Assembly (NCBI GenBank): GCA_948567375.1
Contig: OX419760.1
Coordinates: 29,574,001-29,638,000 of the forward strand
Reading direction: 5' to 3'
From: Lunularia cruciata
Lineage: Eukaryota; Streptophyta; Marchantiopsida; Lunulariales; Lunulariaceae
DNA: 64,000 nucleotides
Part shown: in pieces, positions 1 through 10,670 of the stretch
Layout of the letters: each line of letters opens with the position of its first letter
Position numbering within the stretch: the stretch's first letter is position 1
Notes under the pieces: model-generated
The model's database searches: none
The model's input: the letters and a program-made list of their open reading frames with translations, nothing else
Told to the model about the DNA's origin: nothing
Program-made: the position numbers and the translations under genes

Positions 1-19
1 AGACTGTATACCAAACTGG

Positions 20-330
20 TCAGAGAAAAGTGCTTTGTAACCTTACAAATTATGAGAACCTCGACTCAAACTGCCCCATGGATCGAAGAGATGAAGACTC
101 TAATATTTTCCAAATTATAACAGGTTCTTTCTGGTGTAATTAGAATGATTGGTAACACCTAAATACACGATCAACGATGCGCACCGAGAAGTGTTGACAG
201 TTATTCGGGAGAAGATCCAGTGCATTACGTACAATTGTAGTAGTAGAAACTTTCGATGTCTTGAGAAGCTTTAAGAGAGTCAAAAATTATACTTCATGGA
301 GCATTTGCTATACCTGGAAATACGGCAGTG
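20..330 (+). repeat. Diverged repeat copy 1 (partner near 4,980-5,180)
   Basis: Parts of this stretch align by eye with 4,980-5,180. Shared landmarks in order are an 'aaactgccc' block, an 'agaga' block, a 'ttccaaatt' block, 'tctggtg', and further on 'gtagtagaaac'. In one frame both copies give related peptides with the string FQI and, later, VVET. No intact ORF is present. It may be a remnant of a duplicated gene or of an old mobile element; I do not recognise the family. Seen directly: the alignment. Inferred: common descent. Confidence 0.4.
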
Positions 331-747
331 TTGACAGACTTAGTGCGATGCTCATATTTGTTTTGGAAACAGGTTCTAGCATGTTTTGATAAATTCCATA
401 TTTGCAAAAGTATAGATCAATAATGATAGCTGAGGTAGGTAGTGAGCTTATGCACATTCATACCCTTACTATCATTATCATTCTCGCCCAAAGTATTTGT
501 TTTTGATACAGTGAAGATTCTATATTGTGGAGGAAAGTATTCAATGCATGGTTTTATGCCTCTTCTTTGATAAAGGATTTTTCTTTTTTGGTTCACTTTG
601 GAGTAGTTTACCATGGCATTCAATTTATGACTCAAATTACCACATCCATCACTTCTAGGGTTACGGGCCTAGTTTGCGGTTGGGGCTATATTAGACACAC
701 ATGGCATTCACATTCTGCACTATGATATAGGTGGAGAACACACTAGA

Positions 748-1296
748 TGTAATATTCCAAGGACAGAGAGAAATACAAAAGAAACATAAGGTTACATTCT
801 TCAATATTCTAATGCACCAAAGTAAAATCTTGTCTTTATCATACAGTGAAAAAAAATCTACTCAAATAGAACTACACCTTTCGATCAAATACATGGATTG
901 GTGACATGTTTATCTTTGTCCTATTTGGTTGGTCAAATAAATTTGACCAAAGGGAATCTTTGAAGAGTCTTCTTGTAAAAAACTTAGAATAGCATTGGTG
1001 AGGTATTGTTGGAAAGCTCTTGATGAAACAAACAAGGGGAGAGAGGACACCACTCCTTTTCCCGTGGAGGAGGAATATTCTATTTTTCAAGACCTAATCC
1101 ATTTTTTGAGGCCTAGTTGTTAGGTCTCGAAATTGTCTCTGAAGTTTTCCAAGTATTTTTAACCTTTGCTCTATTTATGTAAATATTCTTTTGTTGTCAC
1201 CTCTATATGATCTACTTAGACCATCATATATAACATTCCTAAAGATATTATCACAATTTTCACTTCTAGATAATCTATCTAGCTAATGGTGTTACA
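748..1296 (-). mobile_element. Solo LTR, TGTAATA...TTACA family (copy A)
   Basis: The segment begins TGTAATATTCC and ends GGTGTTACA. It matches along its length the LTRs at 46537-47271, 51915-52511 and (reverse complement) 50584-51358 and 53143-53888. Its flanks are ctaga (743-747) and cgaga (1297-1301), a 5-bp target duplication with one mismatch. No internal retrotransposon sequence adjoins it, so it is a solo LTR left by recombination between two LTRs. Strand is given in the element's own sense, taken from the TATA box and primer-site position in better copies. At 549 bp it lacks the internal duplication seen in the 735-775-bp copies. Confidence 0.85.
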
Positions 1297-1370
1297 CGAG
1301 AATTCATTATACTTTTTGAGATATAATAATTCAGATCTTCCGATCCACTCTTTCTCAAGTTCAGATTGAG

Positions 1371-1800
1371 CATGGGTTATACTTGCCCTTGCCGTGACCT
1401 CCTCCTTGGAGGGTGAGGGTAGACCTGGTCACATTTGTGGATGGCCAATGTATCTTATATGATGTGGTGGTCGTGAACGCTCTTCGACCAAAATCCTTGG
1501 TTAGAGCAAGTTCATAGGTGGGAGCCATAACAACCATTGCTATTAGAGGGAAGGAGTACCACTACGCTCCACAACTCACCTTCAACACCTTTATCCCATT
1601 GGCGGTGGAGATCTTGGCCATCTCCATAATCATTTTGATGATCTCCTTCATGATGTAGCACATGGATCCCTACAACAGAGAGTAGCATTAGCTATCTCAT
1701 CAGCCACACTCACCTCTTACTATTTGCATTTGGATATCCATCACCTTATAACATTCACAAGCAATGGGTCTTCATCAACAAACCATGGCAATAGGAGCTC
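1371..1800 (+). pseudogene. Decayed reverse-transcriptase C-terminal region
   Basis: Conceptual translation of the plus strand gives a degraded but coherent protein tail. A stretch with DVVVVNALRPKS is followed by RGKEYHYAP, then TFIPLAVEIL near 1588-1617. A frameshift near 1617-1620 leads into HFDDLLHDVAH and a serine/tyrosine-rich end (TLTSYY). This resembles the C-terminal region I associate with reverse transcriptases of plant and algal retroelements, where an 'F-PLA-E' motif precedes the terminal helices. At least one stop codon and one frameshift disrupt it. The family call rests on recall and is moderate to weak; that it is a pseudogene is clear. Confidence 0.45.
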
Positions 1801-1814
1801 CCGCCATGTCTAGA

Positions 1815-1922
1815 CACTTCCCTCTCCCTCTAACATCACTTCCCTCTCCCTCTAACATCCCTTTGGAGTGCATATATCATACATCTCCCTCTAACATCCC
1901 TTTGGAGTGCATATATCATACA
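1815..1922. repeat. Two short tandem duplications (22 bp x2, 39 bp x2)
   Basis: A 22-bp unit beginning cacttccctctccctctaac is repeated at 1815-1836 and 1837-1858. An overlapping 39-bp unit is repeated perfectly at 1845-1883 and 1884-1922. Both lie just beyond the decayed RT tail and look like replication-slippage products of recent age, since copies are identical. Confidence 0.9.
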
Positions 1923-1949
1923 GTTCAAGAGTATGTTAATTTGTGAGTT

Positions 1950-3900
1950 ATTTTGGTTGTTTTTCCATGCGGTGCTTTGGCCGTTCTTTCTCCTCGGCTC
2001 TTGGGCTTGGAGCCTTGGCTCTATTGCTCCATCTCCACTTCTATGTGCTTTTGTACTTTTCCTTTTTGCATTCCTGCGGGTATTCCATCTGGCCTTCAGG
2101 TCCTTTCCTTAAAATGGAATAAGGTAAAATAAATGATAAAACACACGCAGTTTTTTCTTCTTCAAGTTTCACCTAAGATCTATAGACAATCTTTCGAATC
2201 TAACGAATAAAGAAATCGCTAATGAAGGCACCCACAATGTACTACGAGAACGTACTAGGAATATTTGAGAAAGTCGAGCTACTTATCATGATAGTCAGGA
2301 AAATTTCTCCGACCTAGCAACATAATCATCTAGCCTATAGAGCAAAAGACGTGATTATACATAGTCTGTTTCCAACTGAGACATGTGGAACGGGTCGTGT
2401 TGGTCTATCTATTCTCGTGTCATCTATCTTTTCGACGATTTTCTCTTTGCAATTCAGATCGCTTGTTTAGTAGTAATCTATCTGGTTAAGTAGTTTTTAG
2501 ATTTGGTCATTTGAAGAGGATAAATCTTATGGTTATTTCAAATTTTTTGCTCTCTAACTCTCCTTCCATACATTCTAATTATGACTGGATCAAGACTTCT
2601 TATTCTTTTAATTGATCGGTTTACACGAGTTCAGTCCGCTTAGTTTAAGCAAATCACTTCCATTTAATTTGTTGTCTTTTAGTTGTTGGCTGTCCTCTGG
2701 TCGAGGACAACGTGCCTAAGTAGCTTGACACGTGTCAGGTCTGCGTCCACTATTTGCTTCAACTTTTAGTGCTTTATTCGGTCCAACTTGGGGATTGTGT
2801 CAAAAAGTCGACGAATTTTTCATGAGATGGGATTTTTCTGATTAGAAAACGTTTTATTTTTTCTCGATCAACGTTTTGCTTATACACAATAAAGTTGATT
2901 ATTCAGTTTACTATTTTCTCGGATACAATACAAAACTATTTTCTGGTATGGTTGACACGGCTTTCATTTAGATATTGTATCAGAAGATCAAGAAGCCTTT
3001 CTCTTAAGTACCCCCTTTGAATTAAAAATATTTTACACTTCTAAACTTAGATTGAAAATATTTGCTTTTCACACGTGAGCACCTTCTTATTCCAAATTTA
3101 CCGTGCAGATATTTAAATATTTGTGCACTCAAACAATATTCATTTGTCACCCGTCAGCACCTTCATATTACCAAACTCGACGGTTATTTATGCTAAGCGA
3201 AAGATAGCATTAGTGGTCAGAGACCCTTACTGGTCTTTGGAAGACGTGGTGGGTTAAACTGCTCAAGCCTGTTGTTTGATTTAGTAATTTGATCCCGCTA
3301 ACTAATTTAATTAAATAATAATATAACTATAAAGGTCCCCGCACCCCGAGGAAGTCAATGTGGCTTAGGCAACTCAAACGGGGGTGGAAACTGTGGGTCC
3401 CCCTGGTTATTGGCACCGACACACCCTTAGGTCCATCTTAACTGGATCAAATCCACAGGGATTAAGACTCCTAATTTAGCTTTCCTCGTAATTGGTGCCT
3501 CTTCAATTGACGTGGATTGTCTAATTTAGCGTGTGAGTTGCTTGGAAGATAGTACGTATCAGAGCAAGAACTGAGCTAAATTAAGCTCAGCTAAGTCCTT
3601 CTGAAGGGAGGTCTGGCGGTTCTCAGGTACTACGACTAATCCAACCTGGACAATTCTAATTTGGTTTGTCTTTGTCTGAATTATACACTTATGTCAGCTT
3701 AATTGAGACTACACCCTAAACTACTGCAGTATTCACCCAAACTGAGAACCACCCTAAGGGCCTAAGCTACGAAGTGAGTGGGCATTACGCATTGCAATGC
3801 AGGTCCTGTGGCCTCAGGCTATTGCTGCACTCCCGGCGAACTGCGAGGTCCCAATGCGTGCAATCGCCTGGAATCCATAGCCAGAAATCATCAGGCGTTA
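1950..3900. other. No recognisable gene
   Basis: About 2 kb without a supportable gene. A pyrimidine-rich stretch (1,960-2,100) follows the RT remnant and could be its 3' end. The rest has frequent stops in all frames and no repeat partner that I found. Confidence 0.5.
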
Positions 3901-3938
3901 ATCTGGTGTCTTAAGACATTATAGTGTGTGTGACAAAT

Positions 3939-4214
3939 TCATTCAACTGCTATTTGGTGAATCGACGCTACAAGGTTACGGGAGACTAGAGAGGCACTCA
4001 GTCCGGGTGGAGTAACAAGACCTCTCGATGAAAAGGATGAACATGTCGAAGGAAAACAGTAGCCTATCTCGAACTCATTGACCATTGAACTGCATGACCA
4101 TTGCCCATAGTGCTCAGTAAACCGTTGGTGTTTGATAACTAGCAGTATATCGCAAGAGTTATTTGTTACCTCCCCCCAATTGGTCTTGAAATCTGCACGC
4201 TCAATCTTGAACAT
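3939..4214 (-). pseudogene. Unrecognised coding-like fragment, repeat copy 1
   Basis: The minus strand is open for 91 codons and contains FEIGYCFPSTC followed by SRGLVTPPG. A diverged second copy lies at about 4,390-4,640, where the same frame reads FEIGDGFPSSC then PSRGL. Conservation at protein level between the two copies (FEIG-x2-FPS-x-C, SRGL) suggests both derive from a once-coding exon. I do not recognise the family. The second copy is interrupted by stops, so the pair is more likely dead than active. Confidence 0.35.
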
Positions 4215-4389
4215 TGGTCAGAAACTCTTCAGTCTCATTCTTGTGTAATCCTGTAAACCGTCTGATGGCAAACTCTTATTTTACCCTCTTTCAGTTTCTT
4301 CCGCTTTGAGCGCTTTTTTGTTGGCTTATGGCGGTCCGATGCTTTACTACTACAGTGTTAATATCACTTCGTTGAAAATTGGTGAATGA

Positions 4390-4640
4390 GATTCTAATCA
4401 GGACATATATTAGAAGAATGGTGAGGCACTAGTACTAACTCCTGGTGGAGTGACAAGCCTCTCGATGGAATACGTAAGCATGACGAAGGAAAACCATCGC
4501 CAATCTCAAATTTCTTGAACTGAATGACCATCGACCACGATGCTCATTACATTACCGGTATTTGATAACTAGAACTGCAAACCACCCAGAGTTCAGAGTT
4601 TATCTCCCTCTAAACATGAACATGAACACTGCTTGTTCAA
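4390..4640 (-). pseudogene. Unrecognised coding-like fragment, repeat copy 2
   Basis: Partner of 3939-4214, offset about 455 bp in the same orientation. Shared plus-strand landmarks are 'gaggcact', 'ggtggagt-acaag', 'cctctcgatg', 'gaaggaaaac', 'tttgataactag'. The minus frame keeps FEIGDGFPSSC but is broken by stops. No function is assigned. Confidence 0.35.
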
Positions 4641-5250
4641 CTTAATTGAAAGATCGGACGATCAACTTGACGTCCTCTACAAAGGTCTGAAACCTGGAGG
4701 ATTTGCTTTGTTCTTCAGGAGTGCAAGAGCCTTAACTTGTTCTACCGCATGCGGATGGACTACATAAATGATCTCGACGACAGTTGATGGTTATCTTGTT
4801 GGATGGGTGAGTGATAGAGAACGGGAAGGCCGCAACCTAGCAGTTTCCAATGCAATGTATCTTTGTGAAGGATAAACCGTGAAGGACTATGACCATAACA
4901 CAGCTTGTGCCAAGACACTATGCCTCCCATCCTTGCTACTTGAAGTCAATTGACTGCTGGATTTCTGTTTCCGAAAATTATCCACTGTTTATCCCTGCAA
5001 AGTTTAAGAATCTCGACTGTAAGTTAAAAACTGCCCTAAGGATTGGAGGGAAGAGAGCTTTGCATACTTCCAAATTTATGACAATCTCTTCCTGGTGCGG
5101 AGCAAATTGACAACATCTAGTGCGATGATTAGATATGTGTTAGTAGTAGAAACCCTAAAGAAGGTCCATTTTCACATCCGCACATTAGTCTGATACCGAA
5201 TAAACTAGAAGGCACCGCTATCTTTACAGTCTAGCCAGAAAAGACGCTGG
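4640..5250 (+). pseudogene. Decayed coding-like stretch, repeat copy 2 of the window start
   Basis: One plus frame gives a broken but protein-like series containing LKPGGFALFF (near 4,690), YLVGWVSD, then AYFQIYDNLFL and YVLVVETL near 5,050-5,160, interrupted by several stops. The last part matches the remnant at 20-330. It may be part of the same dead locus as the minus-strand fragments just upstream. No family is recognised. Confidence 0.3.
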
Positions 5251-5259
5251 TTTGCCTGA

Positions 5260-6190
5260 GTAAGAAACTTCAAATGCTGTCCAGCCTTTTGCTGTTTCGC
5301 TCAATTACCTCTGCCTCCAGTCAGCAACTTCTTCATCCATACCCCCTGCATGAAGTCGTTTTGCAATGTGCACTGCATATCGCCACGAGAAGGGACGCTG
5401 ATAATCGTGCCTGATCAGTCTGTACCTCTAGACCCAGCATTAGACATTGGTATCGAGATGTATAAATGGAGTGGAAGGAGGCCATGGCATCTTCGGGTCA
5501 TTGTATAAAGCGGAGATTGTGGAGCCACCGGTACGTTGATGAACAAGTTCAGATATATGAAGGACAACCTCTGGTAGTCTAAACAACCGCAATCTGCGTA
5601 CATTACAAGCGACTGTCGCTTAAACTTGGGCGGCGACCTCGAGGCCCCACCATAGCTCTCCTCCTTCTCGTATCCCTCTTAGCAGGAGAACCCACCTTGC
5701 AACCCTGTTAGACTTCGCGTACAACACCTCAAATACACGCAAAGCTACTCCCGAATACCGTAGACAAATACAGTTCCTCCTGTCGGCAGCGCGAAATTGT
5801 TCCAATGGCATTTGCATCGAACCAACCGGTCTGCTTCTCTCATTGCTGTCAGTGTCTCTTTCAGCTGAACTCGATCCCATCCTGAAGTAACAACGTTTTG
5901 CCTTCCCGAAGCTTACTATGCGACTTCAGACAGCAAAGAAGCAGTTCATGACAAGAAGCTGCAGAGCCCAGAAATGTCAATGCGGATCCTATTGCCATAC
6001 TACAGAACGACAAGTAGGAAAGAGAAGAGCGCAGCATAATGATCGATCGGGGACGCATTTGACTCAAACCTTTTCGTACTTTGTGTGGAGAAAGTGACTC
6101 CGGGTGAAAGACCCGATGAAATTTTGATAAATACAAATTGGTTTTGTGTACAAATGGTTTTTGCTTACAGTGGGAGATACCCCGTTTCTT
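5260..6190. other. 3' flank of the 6197-7378 gene; no separate gene seen
   Basis: Two minus-strand open stretches (5620-5880, 86 codons; 5861-6136, 91 codons) overlap each other in different frames and show no homology I recognise. They are compatible with 3' untranslated or intergenic sequence downstream of the minus-strand gene. Just after that gene's stop, the minus strand contains a TGTAA and an AT-rich TTTGTATTTATC stretch that could act in 3'-end formation; this is only suggestive. Confidence 0.4.
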
Positions 6191-6196
6191 ACATTT

Positions 6197-7378
6197 TTAC
6201 AGAATCTTAGCCATTTTAAGAGGAGGCCCAAATGGACCCCTTTCATAGCTAAAATCATTGGAGGGAAATATTCTATGCTGCATAAAAGAATTCACAGGGG
6301 GAAGTGCAAATGGACATCTCTCATAGCTAAAATTGTTGGTGGGAGATATTCTATGCGGAGGCGTAGTCAAATTCAGAGGGGGAAATTGTACCGAAGGAGG
6401 AGGAGGATTTCTCCATGTTGGAACACAAGAGGGACGCCCAGGCTCCATCACATCTTTCAGCAATGGACCTGAACTCATTACCTTCTCGTAAAACTTCCCA
6501 TAGGCGGGACGGTTGGCCAAACAGGCTGCGTGATCCAGCCCAGGATTTTTGAGATGTATCCTGGACATGGGGATCGAATTGTTCGGAACTATGGCAGTGC
6601 TGCGAATTGTGTTTAGTTCTGCCGCGCTGAGCAGCCGAGGCTGTAGAGGGAAAGGTGGGGGGCGTGGAGAAATCCGCCTCGTTGCAAATGCCTGAGGATA
6701 AGATGGACCTGCGCCGCATGTTCCCATGCTGGGTCCTGGAAGTCGGTACTCGGGTCTCATTCCGCATCCCAATCCCACAGGAAATAAGTTCCCGTTAATC
6801 GAAACTGCGCATGTTCCCGTATTCGGTCCTGAAGGTTGTTGCTCGGGTTTCGCTCCGCATCCCAATCCCTGGTGCATGACAGTGGGGCTCTGGGGTGCAC
6901 CCACGGAAAGTGGTGATGTACGAAATAAACAATCCATGTCCCATTTGCCCTGATGTCCTGTTCCAACACTTTCGTCGTGAAACTCATAATCAATTTCAGG
7001 GAAGCTATCCTGATCCTCTAGCTGCGCTGCTGAGAGGGGTCCCCGCCCCTCGGCCGACTGTGACAGTCGCATATATTTACTGAAATAATCATCTCTCTCG
7101 TTCCTCAGTGAACGTATCTGCTGCTCCAAGGCTTGGATTTTAGCATGCATCTCGAGACATCGCACCTCGTGAAACTTCCAGTCGATTTTGAGAGCTTCAA
7201 TTTCCAAATTCAGCCTAGAATCTTCTGCTCTCGCCGCTGCCCATTTCATGACAGACTCCTCATCGCTTCTCTCAGCTTCAAAGTCCAGGTTGAGCCTGAA
7301 CAAGTCGTCATCCGTACATCCGTGAAACTGATCGAAATGGAAATCGTGTCGGGCCCTCTCCACTTCCATGACTCTCAT
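6197..7378 (-). CDS. Unrecognised 393-aa protein, coiled coil plus Pro/Gly-rich repeats
   Basis: This is the only long open frame in the GC-richer half. The first ATG in frame is at 7378 (MRVMEVERAR); a TAA lies upstream in frame, so the start is 7378 or the next Met at 7369. Residues about 24-105 are charged and helix-like (for example KIQALEQQIRSLRNERDDYF) and look like a coiled coil. Residues about 160-393 are rich in Pro, Gly, Ser and Asn. Two pairs of internal repeats are visible: GLGCGAKPEQQPSGPNTGTC (171-190) with GLGCGMRPEYRLPGPSMGTC (202-221), and HRISPTNNFSYERCPFALPP (342-361) with HRIFPSNDFSYERGPFGPPL (368-387). There is no signal peptide, membrane segment or catalytic motif. No intron is needed. 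I do not recognise the family; a structural or nucleic-acid-associated role is only a guess. The length makes a chance ORF very unlikely. Confidence 0.65.
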   Translation of the reverse strand: MRVMEVERARHDFHFDQFHGCTDDDLFRLNLDFEAERSDEESVMKWAAARAEDSRLNLEIEALKIDWKFHEVRCLEMHAKIQALEQQIRSLRNERDDYFSKYMRLSQSAEGRGPLSAAQLEDQDSFPEIDYEFHDESVGTGHQGKWDMDCLFRTSPLSVGAPQSPTVMHQGLGCGAKPEQQPSGPNTGTCAVSINGNLFPVGLGCGMRPEYRLPGPSMGTCGAGPSYPQAFATRRISPRPPPFPLQPRLLSAAELNTIRSTAIVPNNSIPMSRIHLKNPGLDHAACLANRPAYGKFYEKVMSSGPLLKDVMEPGRPSCVPTWRNPPPPSVQFPPLNLTTPPHRISPTNNFSYERCPFALPPVNSFMQHRIFPSNDFSYERGPFGPPLKMAKIL

Positions 7379-7475
7379 ACAGCACCCGTTCACTTACTTC
7401 CTGCGACGCTCACGACTACTTCCACTGCCCTCACTGTCAGTTTCTTGGACCGAAACTGATCGTTCACCACTTCGA

Positions 7476-7538
7476 TCAGTTTCGGCAACGCATCATATGA
7501 CGAGTAGCCTCCCTTCGACTTAAAACTATCTCTCCCAT
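7476..7538 (-). other. Upstream ORF (20 codons) in the leader of the 6197-7378 gene
   Basis: Between the TATA-like box and the main ATG the minus strand has an ATG at 7538 opening a 20-codon frame that ends in TGA at 7476-7478. The frame starts MGEIVLSRRE. If transcription starts near 7590, ribosomes would meet this ATG first, so it could lower translation of the main ORF. The transcription start is inferred from the TATA position only. Confidence 0.4.
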
Positions 7539-7615
7539 TGAGTTTCTTATCCTCCCTAGACTCCCGTAACTCTCTCTGGTAAAAGCGTAGAAAGAGAATA
7601 TGGCTTATGAGAGCT

Positions 7616-7630
7616 AAAACTATATAGGTA
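7616..7630 (-). promoter_or_regulatory. TATA-like box for the 6197-7378 gene
   Basis: The minus strand reads CCTATATAG here, about 240 bases upstream of the ATG at 7378. A start site about 30 bases downstream (near 7590) would give a leader of about 210 bases containing the short upstream ORF. The flanking DNA on the far side (7,650-7,830) is GC- and CpG-rich. Confidence 0.4.
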
Positions 7631-7814
7631 TTATTATAGAGATCGGACCGCGCCAAGGTTGGACCGCGCACCGTACGGGCGGGGATGGACTGAACTTCCG
7701 TCGGAGGGAGCTGAGCTCCGTCCGTTGGAGAGAGGGGCGGGCCCGGATAGATGCAGAAGGGAGGGAAGAGTCAGCCGCCACAGCGCCGGCAGTTGCAGTT
7801 GCAGCAGGAGCGCC

Positions 7815-7910
7815 ATGGCCCTCTCCGAGGCACAGCTGCGCATCATGAGTCCATGTGGCAAGAGCCCATTGGAAAGAGGTATTGGTCGGATTGATCCCTT
7901 TTTCGTGTAG
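7815..7910 (+). CDS. Possible divergent first exon
   Basis: The ATG at 7815 sits in a strong plant-like context (GCGCCATGGCC) inside a CpG-rich stretch. It opens a frame MALSEAQLRIMSPCGKSPLER that runs to a TAG at 7908-7910. A possible splice donor (GAAAGAG|GTATTGG) at 7879 would end the exon after LER. It lies head to head with the minus-strand gene, about 190 bases from that gene's TATA-like box, so the two could share a bidirectional promoter. I found no convincing second exon, so this could equally be a chance ORF. Confidence 0.22.
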   Translation: MALSEAQLRIMSPCGKSPLERGIGRIDPFFV

Positions 7911-8199
7911 GACCGGGCGACGTTAGGGTTTACATCAGCGACCGCCGCTCTTCATCCATTGCTACCGTAGCTTTCCGTCTTTTCTATCCATCCATGGTTC
8001 AGTCTGTGGCGGACAAATATTGGTGCATGCAGTCTACACCACATGGGCCCATACAGTACGTTTGCTTCGCCGCACCGTGCTTGTGACGTCATCAGGCATG
8101 GATGGATGGAACGGATGAAGGTATGCTCGCATGACCTCACCGCGAAACCCGTCGCCACGCGGCCCCATCTCCGAGCCCAAATCCATCATGTTTGCCATG

Positions 8200-8500
8200 C
8201 ATGTGGGCCGTCCCGACCTTTCCACGACACCCATGTCCTGACATCTCTACGCTTTTTTTCACTCTCCTCCCCTTGCCTTTGCCCATCCAGCCCTCCTCTC
8301 CCTGGCTGACAGTCTTAACGGGATTAACTGTAACTGCCAAACTAACACACCTGACTTCTACAACCCCTTCTCCACGCACCCCCGTTCTTCCGTCCACTAC
8401 ATCCGGTTTCCTTTTTCCGCTGTAGCGGCGCGGCACCACAGCCTTTTGGATTCCATGCCGTTCCCGTGTGTATATACCACCTCGTCTTGTCCCACGGGAG
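8200..8500 (+). promoter_or_regulatory. Pyrimidine-rich stretch with TATA-like box
   Basis: A long C/T-rich tract (about 8,215-8,320) is followed by tatatacc at 8471-8478 and then more C/T-rich sequence. This arrangement resembles a plant core promoter with a pyrimidine patch, pointing to the plus strand. No long ORF follows, so any transcript would be non-coding or spliced. Confidence 0.25.
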
Positions 8501-8699
8501 GTCCAACGCGAAGGACGGCCACAACGTGACAAGTCTTCCTCCTCAACCCCTTTCTGAATTCACCTTACTGTATCGAGTGGGAAATGTACCTCGTTTGAAG
8601 ACTAGTTTCACCGAAGTGGTTCGAAGAAGGCGAGTTCCACCAAACTCGCCTTCAAGCTATTACTGTAGATGAAGTGTTCAACCATTTCATGCTCAGGGA

Positions 8700-10620
8700 G
8701 AAGATCTACTGTTGCCGGTTACTGAATGGAACACGGTAGTCCACCAGGATGTACAGTTCATTTCCTGGAATTCCACAGAATGAGGAATCTTTCTATATTG
8801 GCCGGAACAACCAGTCTTTTGTAATTGTCTTCAGACTGAATGAAGAGTTTCGAGTTCAAACATTTCATGCGGAGGGCGATCCAAGGAGTCCTACCGGACT
8901 GTATAAGTTCAAATTCTAAAAGTTTCACGCTATACTCAGGAAAATTCTAAGACACGCGGTTTCGTTTCTGACAAAAGCTTTCCCAGTTTCAGATTATGCC
9001 CGAATCTTTGAAATGGCGAACCTGACCTCCTCCGAATTGTGGGTTCATCAAAGTTCCAATCTAAATCTTTGCTTTACTTATATTGTTGACATGACTCAGT
9101 TAGGATATGAAAATCATTTTCCTTCCTTGCGTCTCGATTGAGCAGAGCGTAATCAACACTCATTTCTCATAAATTTTATAGGAAGACCCCAGTCACGTAC
9201 AGCTTCGACCTCACACGTATTCCTGTACAGTACTCGATACTTCTGTCCTTGCAAAGTGCATCATTTACATGAGAGGGGAAACTCGAGTGTTGAGGTGTGC
9301 CGAAGTGTGCGAAGACCGAATCCCCGAAGTCGGGCCCAACCAAAGGCGCGAGCGATGCCAATTATGGGAGCTTTCCTGGCTGTTGGATTTTACTCCAGTA
9401 GATAGCTAACCTATCCCAGCTCTGACAAGAACTTCTTGAGCCCATCCGAAGATAGGATAAACTGGCACAAGAGTACATACAAGACCTACTCGGCTCTCAC
9501 CAGGTACAGACTAATCTCTCCGTTCCCGTCCATATGTGTTTGCTTGATGTAATATAGAGGCAGAATTTGAGCGTCGTGATGTTGTGCTGTCTAAGGTCAG
9601 AACCCTTCGCCTAACCGACAACGTGAGCAGGGCCTATTTCGGGTACCGTAAACTGGAGTGTTGTCTGAATTAGATTATGAATCATTGACAATGTGTTCAA
9701 TTGGAATTTTGCTTCAGTTGCGACATTGTCCCAAACTGGAGACCTTCTAGAGGTCTGGACTAGATTTGAAACAGCAGAAGAAAAAAGAAAGTCTGGTGAG
9801 AATGACAATAATCTTGAGAGGAAGAACAAAGGTCTTTCCCTCGAATAAACACAAGAAACTTTCCACTGAGACCCTATATCACTGTGTATTTTTAGTTCAG
9901 TGTAGCTGAATTTTATAAATACATATGTTTATATACTTACTCGGAGATCAAGCGACACGCAGGCAACATATGTTTATTTATCTATTTCTGCTCAAAGATG
10001 CGGGAGCATTGCCAAAGCTGGAACTAATGGAGGTGCTGCTCACCACGTAGAATCAGAAGCCCCGCTTCCCCACAACTGACAACGTCTAGAGCAGATGGAA
10101 TATCTTGAACTTTGGACTAGGCTGAGGAGACGATATTCAACTCACCAGGGTCGTCTCCTAATCCTTTTCCATCCCATCCTAACCAAATCCTGAACCACAT
10201 ACTGCAGAAAAAGGTTTGCATGAAATGCACACTGGACTGAAGATGGATCCCCAGCGCGAGGATCACACCAGAATAAAAACGATGTTGTACACAATAATAT
10301 AATCTTTCCACCAAGAAGAAGTTAAAGAAGAGGGAGATTATGAGTAAGCCAAGGAAGAAGAACCCGATGCAGCAGCAGCAGGACTCGTCTGCAACAGTAG
10401 TAAGCAGGAATAGAAATGATCAGTGGAGTGGGGGTGAAAATCGAGACGAGCCTTAAGCGGGAAATCCCATTTGGTTGCGCCAAAAATATGCGGCTATGAA
10501 ACTCGAGCTCGAGGGTACCGTTGTATGAATAGGGGAAGCGCGAGAAGGGAAGGAGGAGGTGAAGGTAGAGATGTCAGCAGCTGAAATCAACAACTTTCAA
10601 ACGAAGTCTACCGTAGTACG
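8700..10620. other. No recognisable gene
   Basis: Only short open frames in all six frames, none with recognisable motifs. There is no repeat partner elsewhere in the window that I noticed. Confidence 0.5.
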
Positions 10621-10628
10621 TTGACGGG

Positions 10629-10670
10629 ACTGACTGACTGACTGACTAACTTGACTAACTGACTGACGAA
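10629..10670. repeat. (CTGA)n-type microsatellite
   Basis: Imperfect run of tgac/ctga units (tgactgactgactgac, then taac variants) in a GC-rich stretch. A GA-dinucleotide run follows at about 10778-10801. Confidence 0.85.

Noticed and set aside
7390-7671. 93-codon minus-strand frame upstream of the 393-aa gene, ending at a GTAAGT donor-like site, as a first exon
   Set aside because: It spans the TATA-like box, and splicing from the donor would have to remove the start of the much better supported downstream frame.
8137-8532. 131-codon minus-strand open frame in a CpG-rich stretch
   Set aside because: Open because of high GC; Arg/Gly-rich with no domain. The region looks more like promoter sequence.
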